A stretch of 64,000 nt of DNA from Candidatus Thiosymbion ectosymbiont of Catanema sp. Cochon2018 (GCA_011392765.1 WYCW01000001.1:1925714-1989713); one strand, 5' to 3'; shown: positions 7,648 through 16,805, counted from the stretch's first letter. Notes: a model not told the origin generated them from the letters alone. Made by a program: numbers and translations.

Positions 7648-8990
7648 TGACAGATATTGATCTTGAATTTTTTCATGCCAACAGACTTGTCATTAAAGGA
7701 GTTAAGTTTATACTTGATTATTCCTGATGCCTTTTTTGACACCTGGGAATCAAGCTCATCATTAAATGCTTTGATTATATACTTCTTGACTTCTTCAAAT
7801 ACTGAGTCAGGGTTCAATAACTGTTCTTTTGCAACATACTTGACTAATTCAGGGACGCAGAAAAGATTCTCGATTTCCGCGACTCCTATTGGGTGGATAT
7901 TTTGTTTCTCTAATTTTGAAAGTTCTGTAATTTCCCTAAAATCTCTATCGATAAGACCATGAATTTTCAGGTGATGAAGGTTTGATAAATCGTTTAAAGC
8001 TTTCACTGAATCTATAACATTTGTGCAACCTCCCCTTGGGATCACTAGATAATTTGGGAAAATGATTTGATAAAGTTTGTGATCAAGATTCCCTTTTTCA
8101 CCCTCGACAAATAAAACTGGCTTTCTGGAACCAAGAATTTCTAAAAGAATATCTTCATCGATATTACTGAAATCTGGAATGAACTCCCAATCCCAAACGG
8201 TTCCATCAAAAGATTTTAGCCATATTTTGTTTGCCAACAATCTTGATGCAGCGAATTCAAGCTCATGAGTTAGATAGATAAAACAGCAGTCATCGCGAAT
8301 TGATTCCATTTCATCCCATATTGCGCTTTGTAATGACCTATGAATATGAATTTCCGGTTCGTCAATTATAAGAATTGAGTTTTCCGGAGCGCATAAACAA
8401 TGACCTATCAGATAAAACGCCACACGTTCACCATCACTCATTTCAGCAGCTGAATATGGATCAGCTCTTTCAGCTATTGCAACAACTCTATTGTCATCAA
8501 GTTCGATTTTTCTATGTGGTAAAACTTTGTTCCAAACACCAATCAATTTATCTAATCGTGAGGGAGGAATTGGGGCCTTCTTTCTGGATTTCTTAGATTT
8601 CTCAACATATTGACTATTCCTTTTTGACTCATATGCGAATAAAAGTGATACAACCTCATCATAATCCAAAAGGGTCGATGTTGTTGGGCGTTCATGCCAT
8701 CTTCCATATTTAGGGTCTTTTTTTCTTTGTCTTTTTGCAGTTGAACCAAAAAATAAATCTTTTTCGGCCTCTTTATAATGCGTTGCCCAAATCTCTTCTG
8801 ACATTTCGAGAGATCTTTGTGCGGAAATTCTATGCGTAAAATATTTCTCGTTCTGATTGTATTCAATCCAATGCCCCAATCTACTTTTACCTGAGTCGTT
8901 AGCCCCAATGATTACAATTGGATTGTTCGCTTCAATTGTGATCGTTTCCTCTATTGAATTTGCGGTTGGAATAGTAATATAAAAAGACAT
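7632..8990 (-). CDS. AAA ATPase fused to DUF4435 (PARIS AriAB-like)
   Basis: A 452-residue protein. The ABC/SMC-like ATPase half has Walker A GANDSGKS at 29-36, an ABC signature EMSDGERV at 183-190, Walker B SILIIDEPEIH at 205-215 and a switch His in LTHE at 240-243. From about 290 a TOPRIM-like DUF4435 nuclease follows: PVLFVEGEKGNLD at 291-303, GLIDRDF at 345-351 and AEIENLF at 371-377. The ATPase AriA plus DUF4435 protein AriB is the make-up of the PARIS anti-phage system, and fused AriAB forms are known. It is short for PARIS, lacks an extended coiled coil and has a small coupled downstream gene. Low GC suggests transfer. The defence role is inferred. Confidence 0.75.
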   Translation of the reverse strand: MSFYITIPTANSIEETITIEANNPIVIIGANDSGKSRLGHWIEYNQNEKYFTHRISAQRSLEMSEEIWATHYKEAEKDLFFGSTAKRQRKKDPKYGRWHERPTTSTLLDYDEVVSLLFAYESKRNSQYVEKSKKSRKKAPIPPSRLDKLIGVWNKVLPHRKIELDDNRVVAIAERADPYSAAEMSDGERVAFYLIGHCLCAPENSILIIDEPEIHIHRSLQSAIWDEMESIRDDCCFIYLTHELEFAASRLLANKIWLKSFDGTVWDWEFIPDFSNIDEDILLEILGSRKPVLFVEGEKGNLDHKLYQIIFPNYLVIPRGGCTNVIDSVKALNDLSNLHHLKIHGLIDRDFREITELSKLEKQNIHPIGVAEIENLFCVPELVKYVAKEQLLNPDSVFEEVKKYIIKAFNDELDSQVSKKASGIIKYKLNSFNDKSVGMKKFKINICHWLIK

Positions 8991-9128
8991 TCTTAGATTC
9001 CTTTTTGAAAGGGTTTAACGATGAAGCGCCTGGGGAAAAGAGGTCAGGTTCAATTTCTGAGGAAGCAGGTCAACAGAGATTAACCGAGCCTAGCCCTTTA
9101 TCTCTTCAGAATACCTATCTTTACCCGA

Positions 9129-9296
9129 TTATGCATACATCAAGCGGTGTCCTTTTGGTTCAGGAAGAGCGTCACCAAACTCCTGGGTAGTATCGATCCA
9201 CAGTCGAATTGCTTCTTTAACATTTTCCAGAGCGGACTCATACGAATCTCCATGCGCCATGCAGCCGGGAAACTCCGGCACTTCCGCTAAATACGC
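9129..9296 (-). pseudogene. HicB antitoxin, N-terminally truncated
   Basis: The minus frame reads AYLAEVPEFPGCMAHGDSYE followed by SALENVKEAIRLWIDTTQEF and ends with a stop at 9129-9131. This is the classic HicB partial RNase-H-like core (P.FPGC...G.S.EEA..N..EAI..W). A stop codon immediately before the first residue removes the usual N-terminal strand. No hicA is visible. A shorter, related remnant is at 12678-12740. Confidence 0.75.
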
Positions 9297-9509
9297 TTAA
9301 TCTTCATTACTCCAATAAATTATCGCTCGCGGTCAGTCCGCGCTCAAAATCTGCCTGAGATAAGTATACTGTCCCCATAATTCGATACGGTTTGATGCCT
9401 GCCTGTGCGTCCCTGCACGCAGGCAGGCGCTCATCGCATCCTTGTATCTGACCGACCGTCTTTCGTCCGTGAAATGGGGGCAACATGCGAATGGCCCGCA
9501 CAGCGGACC

Positions 9510-9680
9510 CTAGGCTCCGTGGGTTTTCTGTTGTTGTTTGTTCTGACGTTTACGCAGCTCCTGCGTTTTTTTGTGCCAGAACTCGAGCTCCTGCTCGCGG
9601 GACATGTGGGCGGTCAGCTCGGCAATTCTTTCCGCGCCTTTGCGTTTCCACCGGATACATTTTGGTTCACGAATCATCAT
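9510..9680 (-). CDS. Small basic hypothetical protein
   Basis: A 56-residue frame starting MMIREPKCIRWKRKGAERIA, followed by a charged helix (TAHMSREQELEFWHKKTQEL) and a Lys/Gln-rich tail. GGAAAT just before the double ATG is a plausible ribosome site. Highly charged and probably alpha-helical. Such proteins are common partners in small toxin-antitoxin cassettes, but no family is assigned. The stretch 9297-9509 upstream of the stop shows only a fragment (VYLSQADFERGLTASDNLLE) and a palindrome of CCTGCCTG repeats. Confidence 0.5.
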   Translation of the reverse strand: MMIREPKCIRWKRKGAERIAELTAHMSREQELEFWHKKTQELRKRQNKQQQKTHGA

Positions 9681-9790
9681 ATTTCCAAGGTGCCTTTCAG
9701 CCCGGTAGGTTAGGGTGAGCTTGCGGACCCTAACAGATCGTTATATCGAGCCAAAGATGTTGGGGTTCGTTCCTCACCCCAACCTACGAG

Positions 9791-9855
9791 CTGAGCTTGA
9801 AAGTTGCTGAGGAGCCGGACCGCGGCATTGGGTCGCTTGCAGCCGAATGTTAGGC
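9791..9855 (-). other. attC recombination site, 3' part missing
   Basis: On the minus strand GCCTAAC at 9855-9849 (R'' box) opens a sequence matching the sites at 62467 and 63455 (CGGCTGCAAGCGACCC, then AATGCCGCGGTCCGGC). The match ends after ACTTTCAAGCTCAG, where an unrelated CAACCTACGAG palindrome takes over. The R' box is therefore lost. Confidence 0.7.
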
Positions 9856-10053
9856 TATTTTGTCCTCTATTTCATTTGAGCCAAAATAACCACCCTGAAT
9901 AGTTCCATACTTAAATTTCAGACCATATTCATTTTCCACTTTTTTAACGATTTGGCTGGTAATATGGACGTATTTTTTGAGATTATGATCTGATTCTAAT
10001 TCCAATTGTTTTTGTACTTTATATTTTGTTTCCAATAGATGATTACTGATCAT
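9850..10053 (-). CDS. Cassette gene, probable partner of the PIN toxin
   Basis: A 67-residue protein (MISNHLLETKYKVQKQLELE ... ending FGSNEIEDKIA). The TAA stop lies inside the attC R'' box (GCCTAAC), which is typical of integron cassette genes. The start ATGATCAGTAA overlaps the end of the PIN gene by 11 bases and is preceded by GGAG. Close coupling to a VapC-like toxin suggests an antitoxin-like role; the family is not recognised with confidence. A longer start at 10077 is possible but has no ribosome site. Confidence 0.55.
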   Translation of the reverse strand: MISNHLLETKYKVQKQLELESDHNLKKYVHITSQIVKKVENEYGLKFKYGTIQGGYFGSNEIEDKIA

Positions 10054-10249
10054 TTGTGCTCTCCGTAAAAAGCTCAAGTGGAGTTACTATTTCTGGAGTA
10101 AGTAGACTTAAACGAGTGTTGATAATTCGGATGTGTTGTCTCTTATTGGCATTTGCTAAATTATTGCAGTTCCATGTTAATAAAAAATCTATCTTGTAAT
10201 AAGAAGCATAAGCAAGGTGTAAAGCATCACCAGACAATACGCGAGGCAT
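10043..10249 (-). pseudogene. PIN-domain (VapC-like) toxin, N-terminus missing
   Basis: The 68 residues contain the C-terminal half of a PIN domain: SGDALHLAYASYYKIDFLLT, which carries a conserved catalytic Asp, then WNCNNLANANKRQHIRI and TPEIVTPLELF. The first half, with the leading Asp (DTSV-type motif), is absent because the frame begins only a few bases after a cassette junction (GTTAGGC at 10260-10254 on the minus strand) next to the 229-bp element. PIN toxins are Mg-dependent RNases; this remnant lacks part of the metal site and is probably inactive. Confidence 0.75.
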
Positions 10250-10260
10250 TCACGCCTAAC

Positions 10261-10489
10261 GGGGAGCTAACCAGCAACCTCCCTTGCCCCCATGGACGGG
10301 GGCAAGGGAGGTTTGTCGGCGTTGAGCGTCTTGATCGGCGGCGCGTCTCCTGTTGCACTGACGTTGTTGTCGGGCGATGTCCTGTTTTGGTGTCTGAAAC
10401 GGTCGGGAGATCAAAGCGCCGCCGTGCAGGTTCCGGTGTGCTTTCCTGTTGGGAATACTTGTTATAGTGCACGTGTTGGTTAGCTCCCC
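10261..10489 (-). repeat. 229-bp cassette-junction element, copy A
   Basis: Exactly 229 bp with terminal inverted repeats GGGGAGCTAACCA...GGTTAGCTCCCC, placed directly after the attC box GCCTAAC. Near its left end is a strong hairpin, AACCTCCCTTGCCCCC with its complement and loop ATGGAC. It carries no gene. A second hairpin (GATAAGCGGCGCGTCCCTGC... at 10490-10520) follows. Copies B (12237-12465) and C (61873-62101) have the same length. Confidence 0.8.
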
Positions 10490-10504
10490 GATAAGCGGCG
10501 CGTC

Positions 10505-10616
10505 CCTGCGCCGCTTATCGGCTTGGCTCAGGCGCCCAATGCCGCGTAGCACTGAGCTTGAAAGTTACTGAGGAGTTGGGCCGCGGCATTGGGTCGCTTG
10601 CAGCCAAATGTTAGGC
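10505..10616 (-). other. attC site of the GCGGCATTGGG type
   Basis: On the minus strand R'' is GCCTAAC at 10616-10610. The imperfect palindrome CCCAATGCCGCGG ... GCGGCATTGGGCGCC follows, as in the sites at 62467 and 63455. The R' box is replaced by the hairpin joined to element A. The flanking 10617-10660 (GAATGAGC...AATTGAGC) also matches 63400-63450 in reverse. Confidence 0.75.
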
Positions 10617-10953
10617 GAATGAGCTATGAAAAACGACCCACCAATTGAGCTTGGCCCCTTTTCCGCAATAGCAGAAAACGTGGTCTGTCCCTGATGTATC
10701 CCCACATTATTCCAATATAAAACAATAAGATATAGCGAGGTAGGTTGGGCAAAGGGCCAGGGATGACCCGTGCCCAACACCTTGTTGGGCACGCCTGCCG
10801 TCCCTGGCGGGCTTTGCCCAACCTACGCGGGCTGATTTGCGGGGATACTTCAGGGTCTGTCCCCGTTTTCCCCAGTGAACCCTGTGCCGCACCGCACAAG
10901 CCTAGAATTTACGCGGAGCGTCGCGGCGGCACAGGGGTCCGATGGAGCTTCGT
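10617..10953. other. Gene-free cassette remnant with GTAGGTTGGGC palindrome
   Basis: No convincing gene. 10737-10832 is a long palindrome, GTAGGTTGGGCAAAG ... CTTTGCCCAACCTACG. From about 10868 a degenerate attC-like dyad (CTGTGCCGC ... GCGGCACAG) leads to a GTTAGCC box at 10954-10960. Confidence 0.5.
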
Positions 10954-11081
10954 GTTAGCCGTTAATGGGCATCCGTTGACCAAAGCAGAATACCAATGGC
11001 GATGGCTACTCCAACCCAACCGCCACCTTCTTAGTTCCTCTTTCTGCTGTGATGCTTGCCAATGTGGCTCTTGAAATATAA

Positions 11082-11189
11082 GGCTAACGTTCAGCATAAG
11101 CTGACGCATACTGCGCCGCACACAAAACCAAAAGCCAATTCCAGAGCTTAACGGCGCAGTATGCGGTCGGCTTGATGCGTATATTAGGC
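11082..11189 (-). other. attC-like site
   Basis: Bounded on the minus strand by GCCTAAT at 11189-11183 and GTTAGCC at 11088-11082. A perfect 13-bp inverted repeat, GCATACTGCGCCG / CGGCGCAGTATGC, lies inside. The cassette between this site and the degenerate one at 10954 is only about 125 bp and holds no complete gene. Confidence 0.65.
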
Positions 11190-11276
11190 CATGACGTTAC
11201 CACCATTACTTGACATAAGCTACCCAGCATGACTATGCTTGGCTTCATGGAGCTTGACAACTCCAACAGGCGGGCA

Positions 11277-11308
11277 AAACCGCATCCTGGAAGTACTGCG
11301 GTTTTTTT
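11277..11308 (+). terminator. Rho-independent terminator upstream of symE-like gene
   Basis: AAAACCGCA, a 12-base loop, TGCGGTTTTTTT. It lies about 160 bp before the SymE-like start and may end a short transcript that begins near the TTGACA at 11254. Confidence 0.6.
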
Positions 11309-11448
11309 GTGCCCGAAATCCGGGATATGGCCGGGAGGCCTGGGAAATACAACACCTGCTTGCAGGAAATACCCAGGGCAGTACCTGTTGCTGTTGTCAA
11401 CCTCCTGGCCGCCTAGATTTTTTCTAGGCTTCTTATGCAACTTGACAA

Positions 11449-11667
11449 TTGCAACAGGAGCAATCCATGAAAATACGCCACCTCAAAGTCCGTGAGGGAC
11501 ACAGGGACTATTGCCTTAAAAACCAATCCCACAAAGGCAATCCGACAATCCCTTTTATCTTACTCAAAGGCATTTGGCTTGAGAAAGCCGGATTTACCAT
11601 TGATACCCCGTTATCGGTGATTGTACGTAAAAACTTCCTCCTGCTTGTACCGCAAGAGGAAGATTGA
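11449..11667 (+). CDS. SymE-like type I toxin
   Basis: The likely start is the ATG at 11467 with AGGAG six bases upstream, giving 66 residues (MKIRHLKVREGHRDYCLKNQ...). The C-terminal PFILLKGIWLEKAGFTIDTP then LSVIVRKNFLLLVPQEED matches the SymE core (L.LKG.WLE.AGF......V.V....L.L). SymE is an SOS-linked toxin of AbrB fold whose mRNA is normally held down by the antisense RNA SymR. Here it sits in an attC-bounded cassette, reversed relative to the array, with its own leader. That leader holds two similar segments (ATGGAGCTTGACAACTCCAA at 11247 and ATGCAACTTGACAATTGCAA at 11433), each with TTGACA. An antisense RNA is possible but not demonstrated. Confidence 0.75.
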   Translation: MQQEQSMKIRHLKVREGHRDYCLKNQSHKGNPTIPFILLKGIWLEKAGFTIDTPLSVIVRKNFLLLVPQEED

Positions 11668-11710
11668 CAGTTTTATGCCCCCGGCTACACGCCGGGGTTA
11701 GTTTTTTCGG

Positions 11711-11790
11711 GCCTAACGCTCAAATCAGCTACGCAAAAAAAGCGGAGCGGAGTGGCGCTTTTTTGCGTCGGCTGGATTTGAATGTTAGGT
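11711..11790 (-). other. attC site, complete 80-bp form
   Basis: Bounded by GCCTAAC (11711-11717) and GTTAGGT (11784-11790) with the long dyad CAAATCAGC...ACGCAAAAAA / TTTTTTGCGT...GGCTGGATTTG. This is a canonical attC. Orientation is minus, because the minus-strand gene upstream ends inside the ACCTAAC box. Confidence 0.88.
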
Positions 11791-12210
11791 TGGAATGATT
11801 GCCATATACTTAATCCAAGACAATACCAATATCATGACGAAGAACATTACAATCAATGATGCTAGCATCGGAACAAAAACTCGATTGGAAATTTCGTATC
11901 CATTGTAATAAGATCTGTCCATGTAGTTAAGATCATCAAGTTGCGAAATAATTATTTTTGCCTTTTTCTTCATGTCAAAAAGATACTTGGAATACGTAAA
12001 ACCAAAAATGACAAGGACACAAACGCTAAAATAGTAAATGGCGTCTATTTCCAGAATGGGTTTTATTTTTTCATAACCTAATATCAGACCAAGCGCAGTT
12101 AGCATTAAAGCAAAAGCCGAAAAGAAGTTGGCATAGAATGCCGTCCTTGTTTCTTTCAATGAAGAAAGCATGGTATCAAAGATCTTGCTTTTATCTGCTT
12201 TTTCTTCCAC
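11785..12210 (-). CDS. Small cassette-borne membrane protein
   Basis: A 141-residue protein with hydrophobic segments at about 24-44 (FYANFFSAFALMLTALGLIL), 57-76 and 110-133, and a charged cytosolic loop (KKKAKIIISQLDDLNYMDRS). The start is GTG at 12210 with AGGAGG nine bases upstream; the stop TAA lies within the attC box ACCTAAC. Both are features of a genuine cassette gene. The layout is like small membrane effectors such as the SLATT group, but no family is assigned. AT-rich. Confidence 0.65.
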   Translation of the reverse strand: MEEKADKSKIFDTMLSSLKETRTAFYANFFSAFALMLTALGLILGYEKIKPILEIDAIYYFSVCVLVIFGFTYSKYLFDMKKKAKIIISQLDDLNYMDRSYYNGYEISNRVFVPMLASLIVMFFVMILVLSWIKYMAIIPT

Positions 12211-12236
12211 TTGAAGTCCTCCTACTATCGCCTAAT

Positions 12237-12465
12237 GGGGAGCTAACCAGCAACCTCCCTTGCCCCCATGGACGGGGGCAGGGGAGGTTTGTCTGCGTTC
12301 AGCGTCTTGATAGGCGGCGCGTCTTATGTTGCACTGACGTTGTTGTTAGGCGATTGCCTGTTTAGGTGTCTGAAACGGTTGGGGTATCAAAACGCCGCCG
12401 GGCAGGTTTCTGTGTGCTTTCCGTTTGGTAATACGTTTTAGATTGCACGTGCTGGTTAGCTCCCC
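12237..12465 (-). repeat. 229-bp cassette-junction element, copy B
   Basis: Same ends as copy A (GGGGAGCTAACCAGC ... GCTGGTTAGCTCCCC), same length, placed after GCCTAAT at 12230-12236 and followed by a hairpin (AATAAGCGGCGCAGGGACGC...). Nearly identical to copy C in opposite orientation; the similarity continues to about 12675 against 61657. Confidence 0.8.
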
Positions 12466-12976
12466 AATAAGCGGCGCAGGGACGCGCCGCTTATCAGGTA
12501 GTAGACGGCGAGTCGCCGTGTTTAAGTACGGCGGAACGCCTTATATACTGCAACGATTGCTGCTTTTTCAAATTCATGAATATCTCCACCAACACATTCA
12601 GAAACAATGAGTTAAGATCTGCGGGCGACTGGTTGCCTCGGTCTCTTCCAACGAACAACTACGGCGAACCTCCATCTTGCGGGAAGGGTCACCAAACTCC
12701 TGGGCGGTATCGATCCACAGCCGAATTGCTTCTTTGGTGTCGGGTGGCGGCCATCCCTGGCCTGATCCGCCCTACGCGGGCTCAAGCAGCAAGCCTGCGC
12801 AACACATCGGCATGAACCGATGCGGTTCGCTACCTGCCTGTCCCCTGTCTGCCGTGCCGACACAGGCAGGCGTCCCTGGGGCAGCAGGCAGACTACCGCA
12901 TCATTGATGCGGTTCGCGCCGCTTCGTAATGCCATCCTGTAAGACTTTGCCGCGCTCACCACATCCTACGACTCTC
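12466..12976. other. Intergenic: hairpin, degraded repeats and HicB scrap
   Basis: No intact gene. 12466-12497 is the GCGGCGC hairpin. 12498-12675 matches 61657-61850 in reverse and contains only broken frames. 12678-12740 (minus) encodes EAIRLWIDTAQEFGD, a HicB remnant like the one at 9129-9296. 12760-12920 is a set of nested short palindromes (GATGCGGTTCGC, GCCTGTC...GACAGGC). Confidence 0.5.
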
Positions 12977-15637
12977 TCAGGCAGCGAGGCGACGCAGGAC
13001 ATAGTGCAAGATACCGCCGTTGCGGTAGTAGTCCACTTCGTTCGGGGTGTCGATGCGCACGATCGCCTGAAAAGTCTTCTCGCTGCCGTCGGCCGCGGTC
13101 GTCCGTACACTGACCGCTTTGGCGTTGCCGCCGTCCAGCCCTTCGATGTCGAAGGTCTCGTATCCGGTCAGTCCAAGCGAGGTCGCGGTCTCTCCCGCCA
13201 TGAACTGCAGCGGCAGTACCCCCATGCACACCAGGTTGGTGCGGTGGATGCGTTCGTAGCTCTCAGCGATGACGGCCTTCACTCCCAGCAGCCGCGGACC
13301 TTTGGCCGCCCAGTCACGGGAGGACCCGGAGCCGTACTCTTTGCCGGCGATGACGATGGCGGGCACGCCTTCGGCCTGGTAGCGCATGGCGGCGTCATAG
13401 ATAGACATCTGCTCGCCGCTCGGCAGGTAGCGGGTGACGCCGCCCTCGGTTCCGGGAGCCATCAGGTTACGCAAGCGGATGTTGGCAAAAGTGCCGCGCA
13501 TCATGACCTGGTGATTGCCGCGGCGGCTGCCCAGGCTGTTGAAGTCTTCGGGCGCCACGCCCTGGTCGAGCAGGTATTTTCCGGCGGGTGAATCGGGCTT
13601 GATGGCACCGGCGGGGGAGATGTGGTCGGTCGTGATGGAATCCCCCAAAAGAGCCAGACAGCGGGCCTCCCGGATATCGGGCACGTCTCCGACGGTAAGG
13701 CTCATCCCCTCGAAATAGGGTGGGTTTTGGATGTAGGTGGACTCGGGCCAGTCATAGGTCTGGCCGGTAGCGGCCTCCAGGGACCGCCAGCGCTCGTCCC
13801 CGGCGAATACGTCCGCGTAAGCGGCCTTGAACTCGTCTGCTGTGACGTGGTCGGCAGTGGCCTGCCTGATCTCGTTCTGGGTCGGCCAGATGTCTTTGAG
13901 GTAGACGGGGTTTCCGTCCCGGTCCTCGGCCAGCGGTTGCCGGTAAGGGTCGATGTCGATGCGCCCGGCGATGGCGTAGGCCACCACCAGCGGCGGGGAG
14001 GCCAGGTAATTCATGCGCACCTCGGCATGGACCCGACCCTCGAAGTTGCGGTTTCCCGACAGGATGGATACCGCGCACAGGTCCTTTTCGGCAATGGCCT
14101 TAGAAACCGGCTCGGGCAGGGGACCCGTGTTACCGATGCAGACGGTACAGCCGTAGCCCACGTTGTGGAAGCCGAGCTGTTTTAAGGCCTCGCTCAGCCC
14201 GGCGCGCTCCAGGTACCGGGTCACTGCCAGGGAGCCGGGGCCCAGCGAGGTCTTGACCCAGGGCGCGGCCTTCAGGCCCCGCGCGGCCGCCTTCTTTGCC
14301 ACCAGACCGGCAGCGAGCATGACCGACGGGTTGGAGGTGTTGGTGCAGGAGGTGATGGCGGCGACTACGATGGAGCCGTCGGCAATTTCCACCTCCTGAC
14401 CCTTGACCACCGCCTTGGCCGGTCCCAGATCGGAGATATTTCTCTCCTGCTTGAGGGCAGCCAGGGCATCGGGAAAATGGGTCGCCAGATCGGTGAGCGG
14501 TACCCGGTCCTGGGGGCGCTTGGGACCGGCCAGGGAAGGCACAACGGTGCCGAGGTCCAGTTCCAGGGTCTCGGAGTAGTCCGCCGCGGGGGCCTCGGCC
14601 GTATGAAATACCCCCTGGGCCTTGGCATAGGCCTCCACCAGGGCCACCTGTTCCTCGCTACGCCCGGTCAGGCGCAGATAATCCAGGGTCTCCCAGTCGA
14701 TGGGGAAGAGTCCGCAGGTAGCGCCGTACTCGGGCCCCATATTGGCGATGGTCGTGCGCTCACCCATGGGCAGGGAGCCAATGGCGGGGCCGTAGAACTC
14801 GACGAACTTGCCCACCACCCCGTGTCGGCGCAGCAGGTCGACGATGGTCAGGACCAGATCGGTAGCGGTCACACCTTCTTTGATCTCGCCGGTGAGCTTG
14901 CAGCCTACCACCTTGGGAACCAGCATGGAGACCGGCTGCCCGAGCATGGAGGCCTCCGCCTCGATGCCCCCTACTCCCCAACCGAGCACGCCGATACCAT
15001 TGACCATGGTGGTGTGGGAGTCGGTGCCCACGCAGGTATCGAAGTAGGCCTGGGTGGTGCCCTCGACGGATTTCGGGAACACCACCCGCGACAGGTACTC
15101 CACGTTGACCTGGTGCACGATGCCGGTATCCGGGGGCACGACCTTGAAGCCGTCCAGGGCGTTCTGCCCCCATTTCAGGAACTTGTAACGCTCCTGATTG
15201 CGTTGGAACTCGACCTCGGCATTCTTGGCGAAGGCGTCGTCCGAACCGAAGTAGTCCACCTGAACCGAGTGGTCGATGACCAGCTCGGCGGGCTGCAAGG
15301 GGTTGATTTTCTTAGGATCCCCCCCGAGGGCCTGCATGGCATCGCGCATAGCGGCGAGATCGACCACCGCCGGCACGCCCGTAAAATCCTGCATCAGCAC
15401 GCGGGCCGGGCGGTACTGGATCTCGTGGGACGGCTCGGCCTGGGGGTCCCAGTTCGCCAGGGCTTCGATATCCTCGCGCCGGACGGTCACGCCATCCTCG
15501 TTGCGCAGTAGGTTCTCGAGCAGAATCTTGGTGGAATAAGGGAGGCGTTCGCTCCCCGCTACCGCATCGAGACGAAAGATCTCGTAGTTCTTTCCCCCGA
15601 CCTCGAGCCGGGACCTGGCCTGAAAACTGTTTTGCAT
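12977..15637 (-). CDS. acnA: Aconitate hydratase A
   Basis: An 886-residue enzyme that isomerises citrate to isocitrate in the TCA and glyoxylate cycles. The start at [20 protein letters not shown] is chosen over an upstream ATG (15685) because GGAG precedes it and it fits the family length (E. coli AcnA has 891). The three cysteines of the [4Fe-4S] cluster are at about 431 ([11 protein letters not shown]) and 497 and 500 ([14 protein letters not shown]). [20 protein letters not shown] and the C-terminal swivel domain with [14 protein letters not shown] are present. The product acts in the cytosol; aceK nearby controls flux at the next step, isocitrate dehydrogenase. Confidence 0.97.
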   Translation of the reverse strand: MQNSFQARSRLEVGGKNYEIFRLDAVAGSERLPYSTKILLENLLRNEDGVTVRREDIEALANWDPQAEPSHEIQYRPARVLMQDFTGVPAVVDLAAMRDAMQALGGDPKKINPLQPAELVIDHSVQVDYFGSDDAFAKNAEVEFQRNQERYKFLKWGQNALDGFKVVPPDTGIVHQVNVEYLSRVVFPKSVEGTTQAYFDTCVGTDSHTTMVNGIGVLGWGVGGIEAEASMLGQPVSMLVPKVVGCKLTGEIKEGVTATDLVLTIVDLLRRHGVVGKFVEFYGPAIGSLPMGERTTIANMGPEYGATCGLFPIDWETLDYLRLTGRSEEQVALVEAYAKAQGVFHTAEAPAADYSETLELDLGTVVPSLAGPKRPQDRVPLTDLATHFPDALAALKQERNISDLGPAKAVVKGQEVEIADGSIVVAAITSCTNTSNPSVMLAAGLVAKKAAARGLKAAPWVKTSLGPGSLAVTRYLERAGLSEALKQLGFHNVGYGCTVCIGNTGPLPEPVSKAIAEKDLCAVSILSGNRNFEGRVHAEVRMNYLASPPLVVAYAIAGRIDIDPYRQPLAEDRDGNPVYLKDIWPTQNEIRQATADHVTADEFKAAYADVFAGDERWRSLEAATGQTYDWPESTYIQNPPYFEGMSLTVGDVPDIREARCLALLGDSITTDHISPAGAIKPDSPAGKYLLDQGVAPEDFNSLGSRRGNHQVMMRGTFANIRLRNLMAPGTEGGVTRYLPSGEQMSIYDAAMRYQAEGVPAIVIAGKEYGSGSSRDWAAKGPRLLGVKAVIAESYERIHRTNLVCMGVLPLQFMAGETATSLGLTGYETFDIEGLDGGNAKAVSVRTTAADGSEKTFQAIVRIDTPNEVDYYRNGGILHYVLRRLAA

Positions 15638-16347
15638 CGATAGACTCCGCCGTTGCGCATGTGTGACCGATTGGGATCCAAGCATCTTAACCCGAATCCC
15701 CCCGGTACATCACTTTTACACAATCACCCTTTGCGTCCCCTACGCCTGCCTGCTGCAGGCAGGTCTCCGTGGTTCAAACAATTCCGCCCTTCTTTATCCG
15801 CAGATTGCGCAGATTTCCACAGATTTTTTTGTTTTCGGCTCTTTATGGATTCCGGACTGCTAACGTAAATGATGTAAACTTTACCGTACTCGACGGTGTC
15901 CTCGATAAGCGCCGCCGGCTTGCGTTCGACGACGCCTTCTCAGAGCTGAAGAGCCTAGGATCCCTTGAGGGAGCCGAATCTTTACAAATGAGTCAAGTTT
16001 TTGCACGGCACAAAAAATTCATGCCTTACCAGTCTTAAGGCGAAGCCTCACGCGCAGGGTACGAGTCGTTGCGACCTCTCTTCATTCACCACAGAGAACA
16101 CCGAGTACACAGAGAATCAGACACGATCGCGTTTAACACCCTCGACCGGACGGCGGACATTGAAATTGATCAATCAACCGCATTCTAGTTGGGCTAATCA
16201 CATTTCCATCTCTGTGTGCTCTGTGTCCTCTGTGGTTAAAAAGAATTCACGCCTCGTCGTCTGAGGCGAAGCTTCGCTAGGGCAGTCCGGAATCCATAAA
16301 GAGCCGAGAAATTTATGCGCGCTCATCCTGCCGACAGGAACATTCCT
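15638..16347. other. Repeat-filled intergenic region
   Basis: No gene. It holds a half stem-loop of the TCCGCAGATT type (15793-15830), then the 24-bp motif GGCTCTTTATGGATTCCGGA (15837-15860), a fragment reading LDGVLDKRRRLAFDDAFSEL, the CTAG-bounded element D1 (15955-16280) and an inverted copy of the 24-bp motif (16282-16305). Confidence 0.6.
15955..16280 (+). repeat. CTAG-bounded element D1 (CACAGAG module)
   Basis: Left arm CTAGGATCCCTTGAGGGAGC with ATGAGTCAAGTTTTTGCAC; right arm CCTCGTCG-TCTGAGGCGAAG ending in GCTAG. The centre holds iterated CACAGAGAACACCGAGTACA and, inverted, TCTGTGTGCTCTGTGTCCTC. It is the longest of the family here (326 bp). Confidence 0.8.
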
Positions 16348-16782
16348 ATGAGCGAATCTCTGTATGATACCGATTTTTATGGCTGGACCAAGCAACAAGC
16401 GGAATTACTGAGAGCGGGAAAGCTGGCATACTCCGACATCGGTAATATCGCCGAAGAAATCGAAGATATGGGGAAAAACCTGAAGCGTGAGCTCGAGAGC
16501 CGATTGAAAATACTTTTCATTCATCTGCTCGAATGGCAATACCAGCCCGCATATCGGGGGAATAGTTGGCGCTATAGTATCGAAGAACAACGTGCTGAAT
16601 TGGCCGACCACATAAACGACAACCCGAGCCTCGAATCCAAGCTGCCGGAAGCCATGCAACGCGGTTACAAATATGCCGTCAACGGCGCCGCCAAAGAAAC
16701 AGGACTCTCGAAAACCACATTTCCCGATACCTGCCCCTGGTCTTTCGAGCAGACAATGGATAATGAATTTTTCCCGGAGTAG
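16348..16782 (+). CDS. DUF29 family protein
   Basis: A 144-residue protein starting MSESLYDTDFYGWTKQQAEL. The DUF29 pattern is clear: YxxDFYxWxxxQAxLLRxG, then DIGNIAEEIEDMGKNLKREL, HLLEWQYQP and the C-terminal FPDTCPWSFEQTMDNEFFPE. The family has a two-domain fold of unknown function, is very abundant in cyanobacteria and in bacteria rich in repeats, and is often multicopy. An upstream ATG at 16315 lies in repeat-derived sequence and was not used. It stands alone between repeats. Confidence 0.9.
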   Translation: MSESLYDTDFYGWTKQQAELLRAGKLAYSDIGNIAEEIEDMGKNLKRELESRLKILFIHLLEWQYQPAYRGNSWRYSIEEQRAELADHINDNPSLESKLPEAMQRGYKYAVNGAAKETGLSKTTFPDTCPWSFEQTMDNEFFPE

Positions 16783-16805
16783 CTGAAAACTGTTGACATT
16801 CCTTC

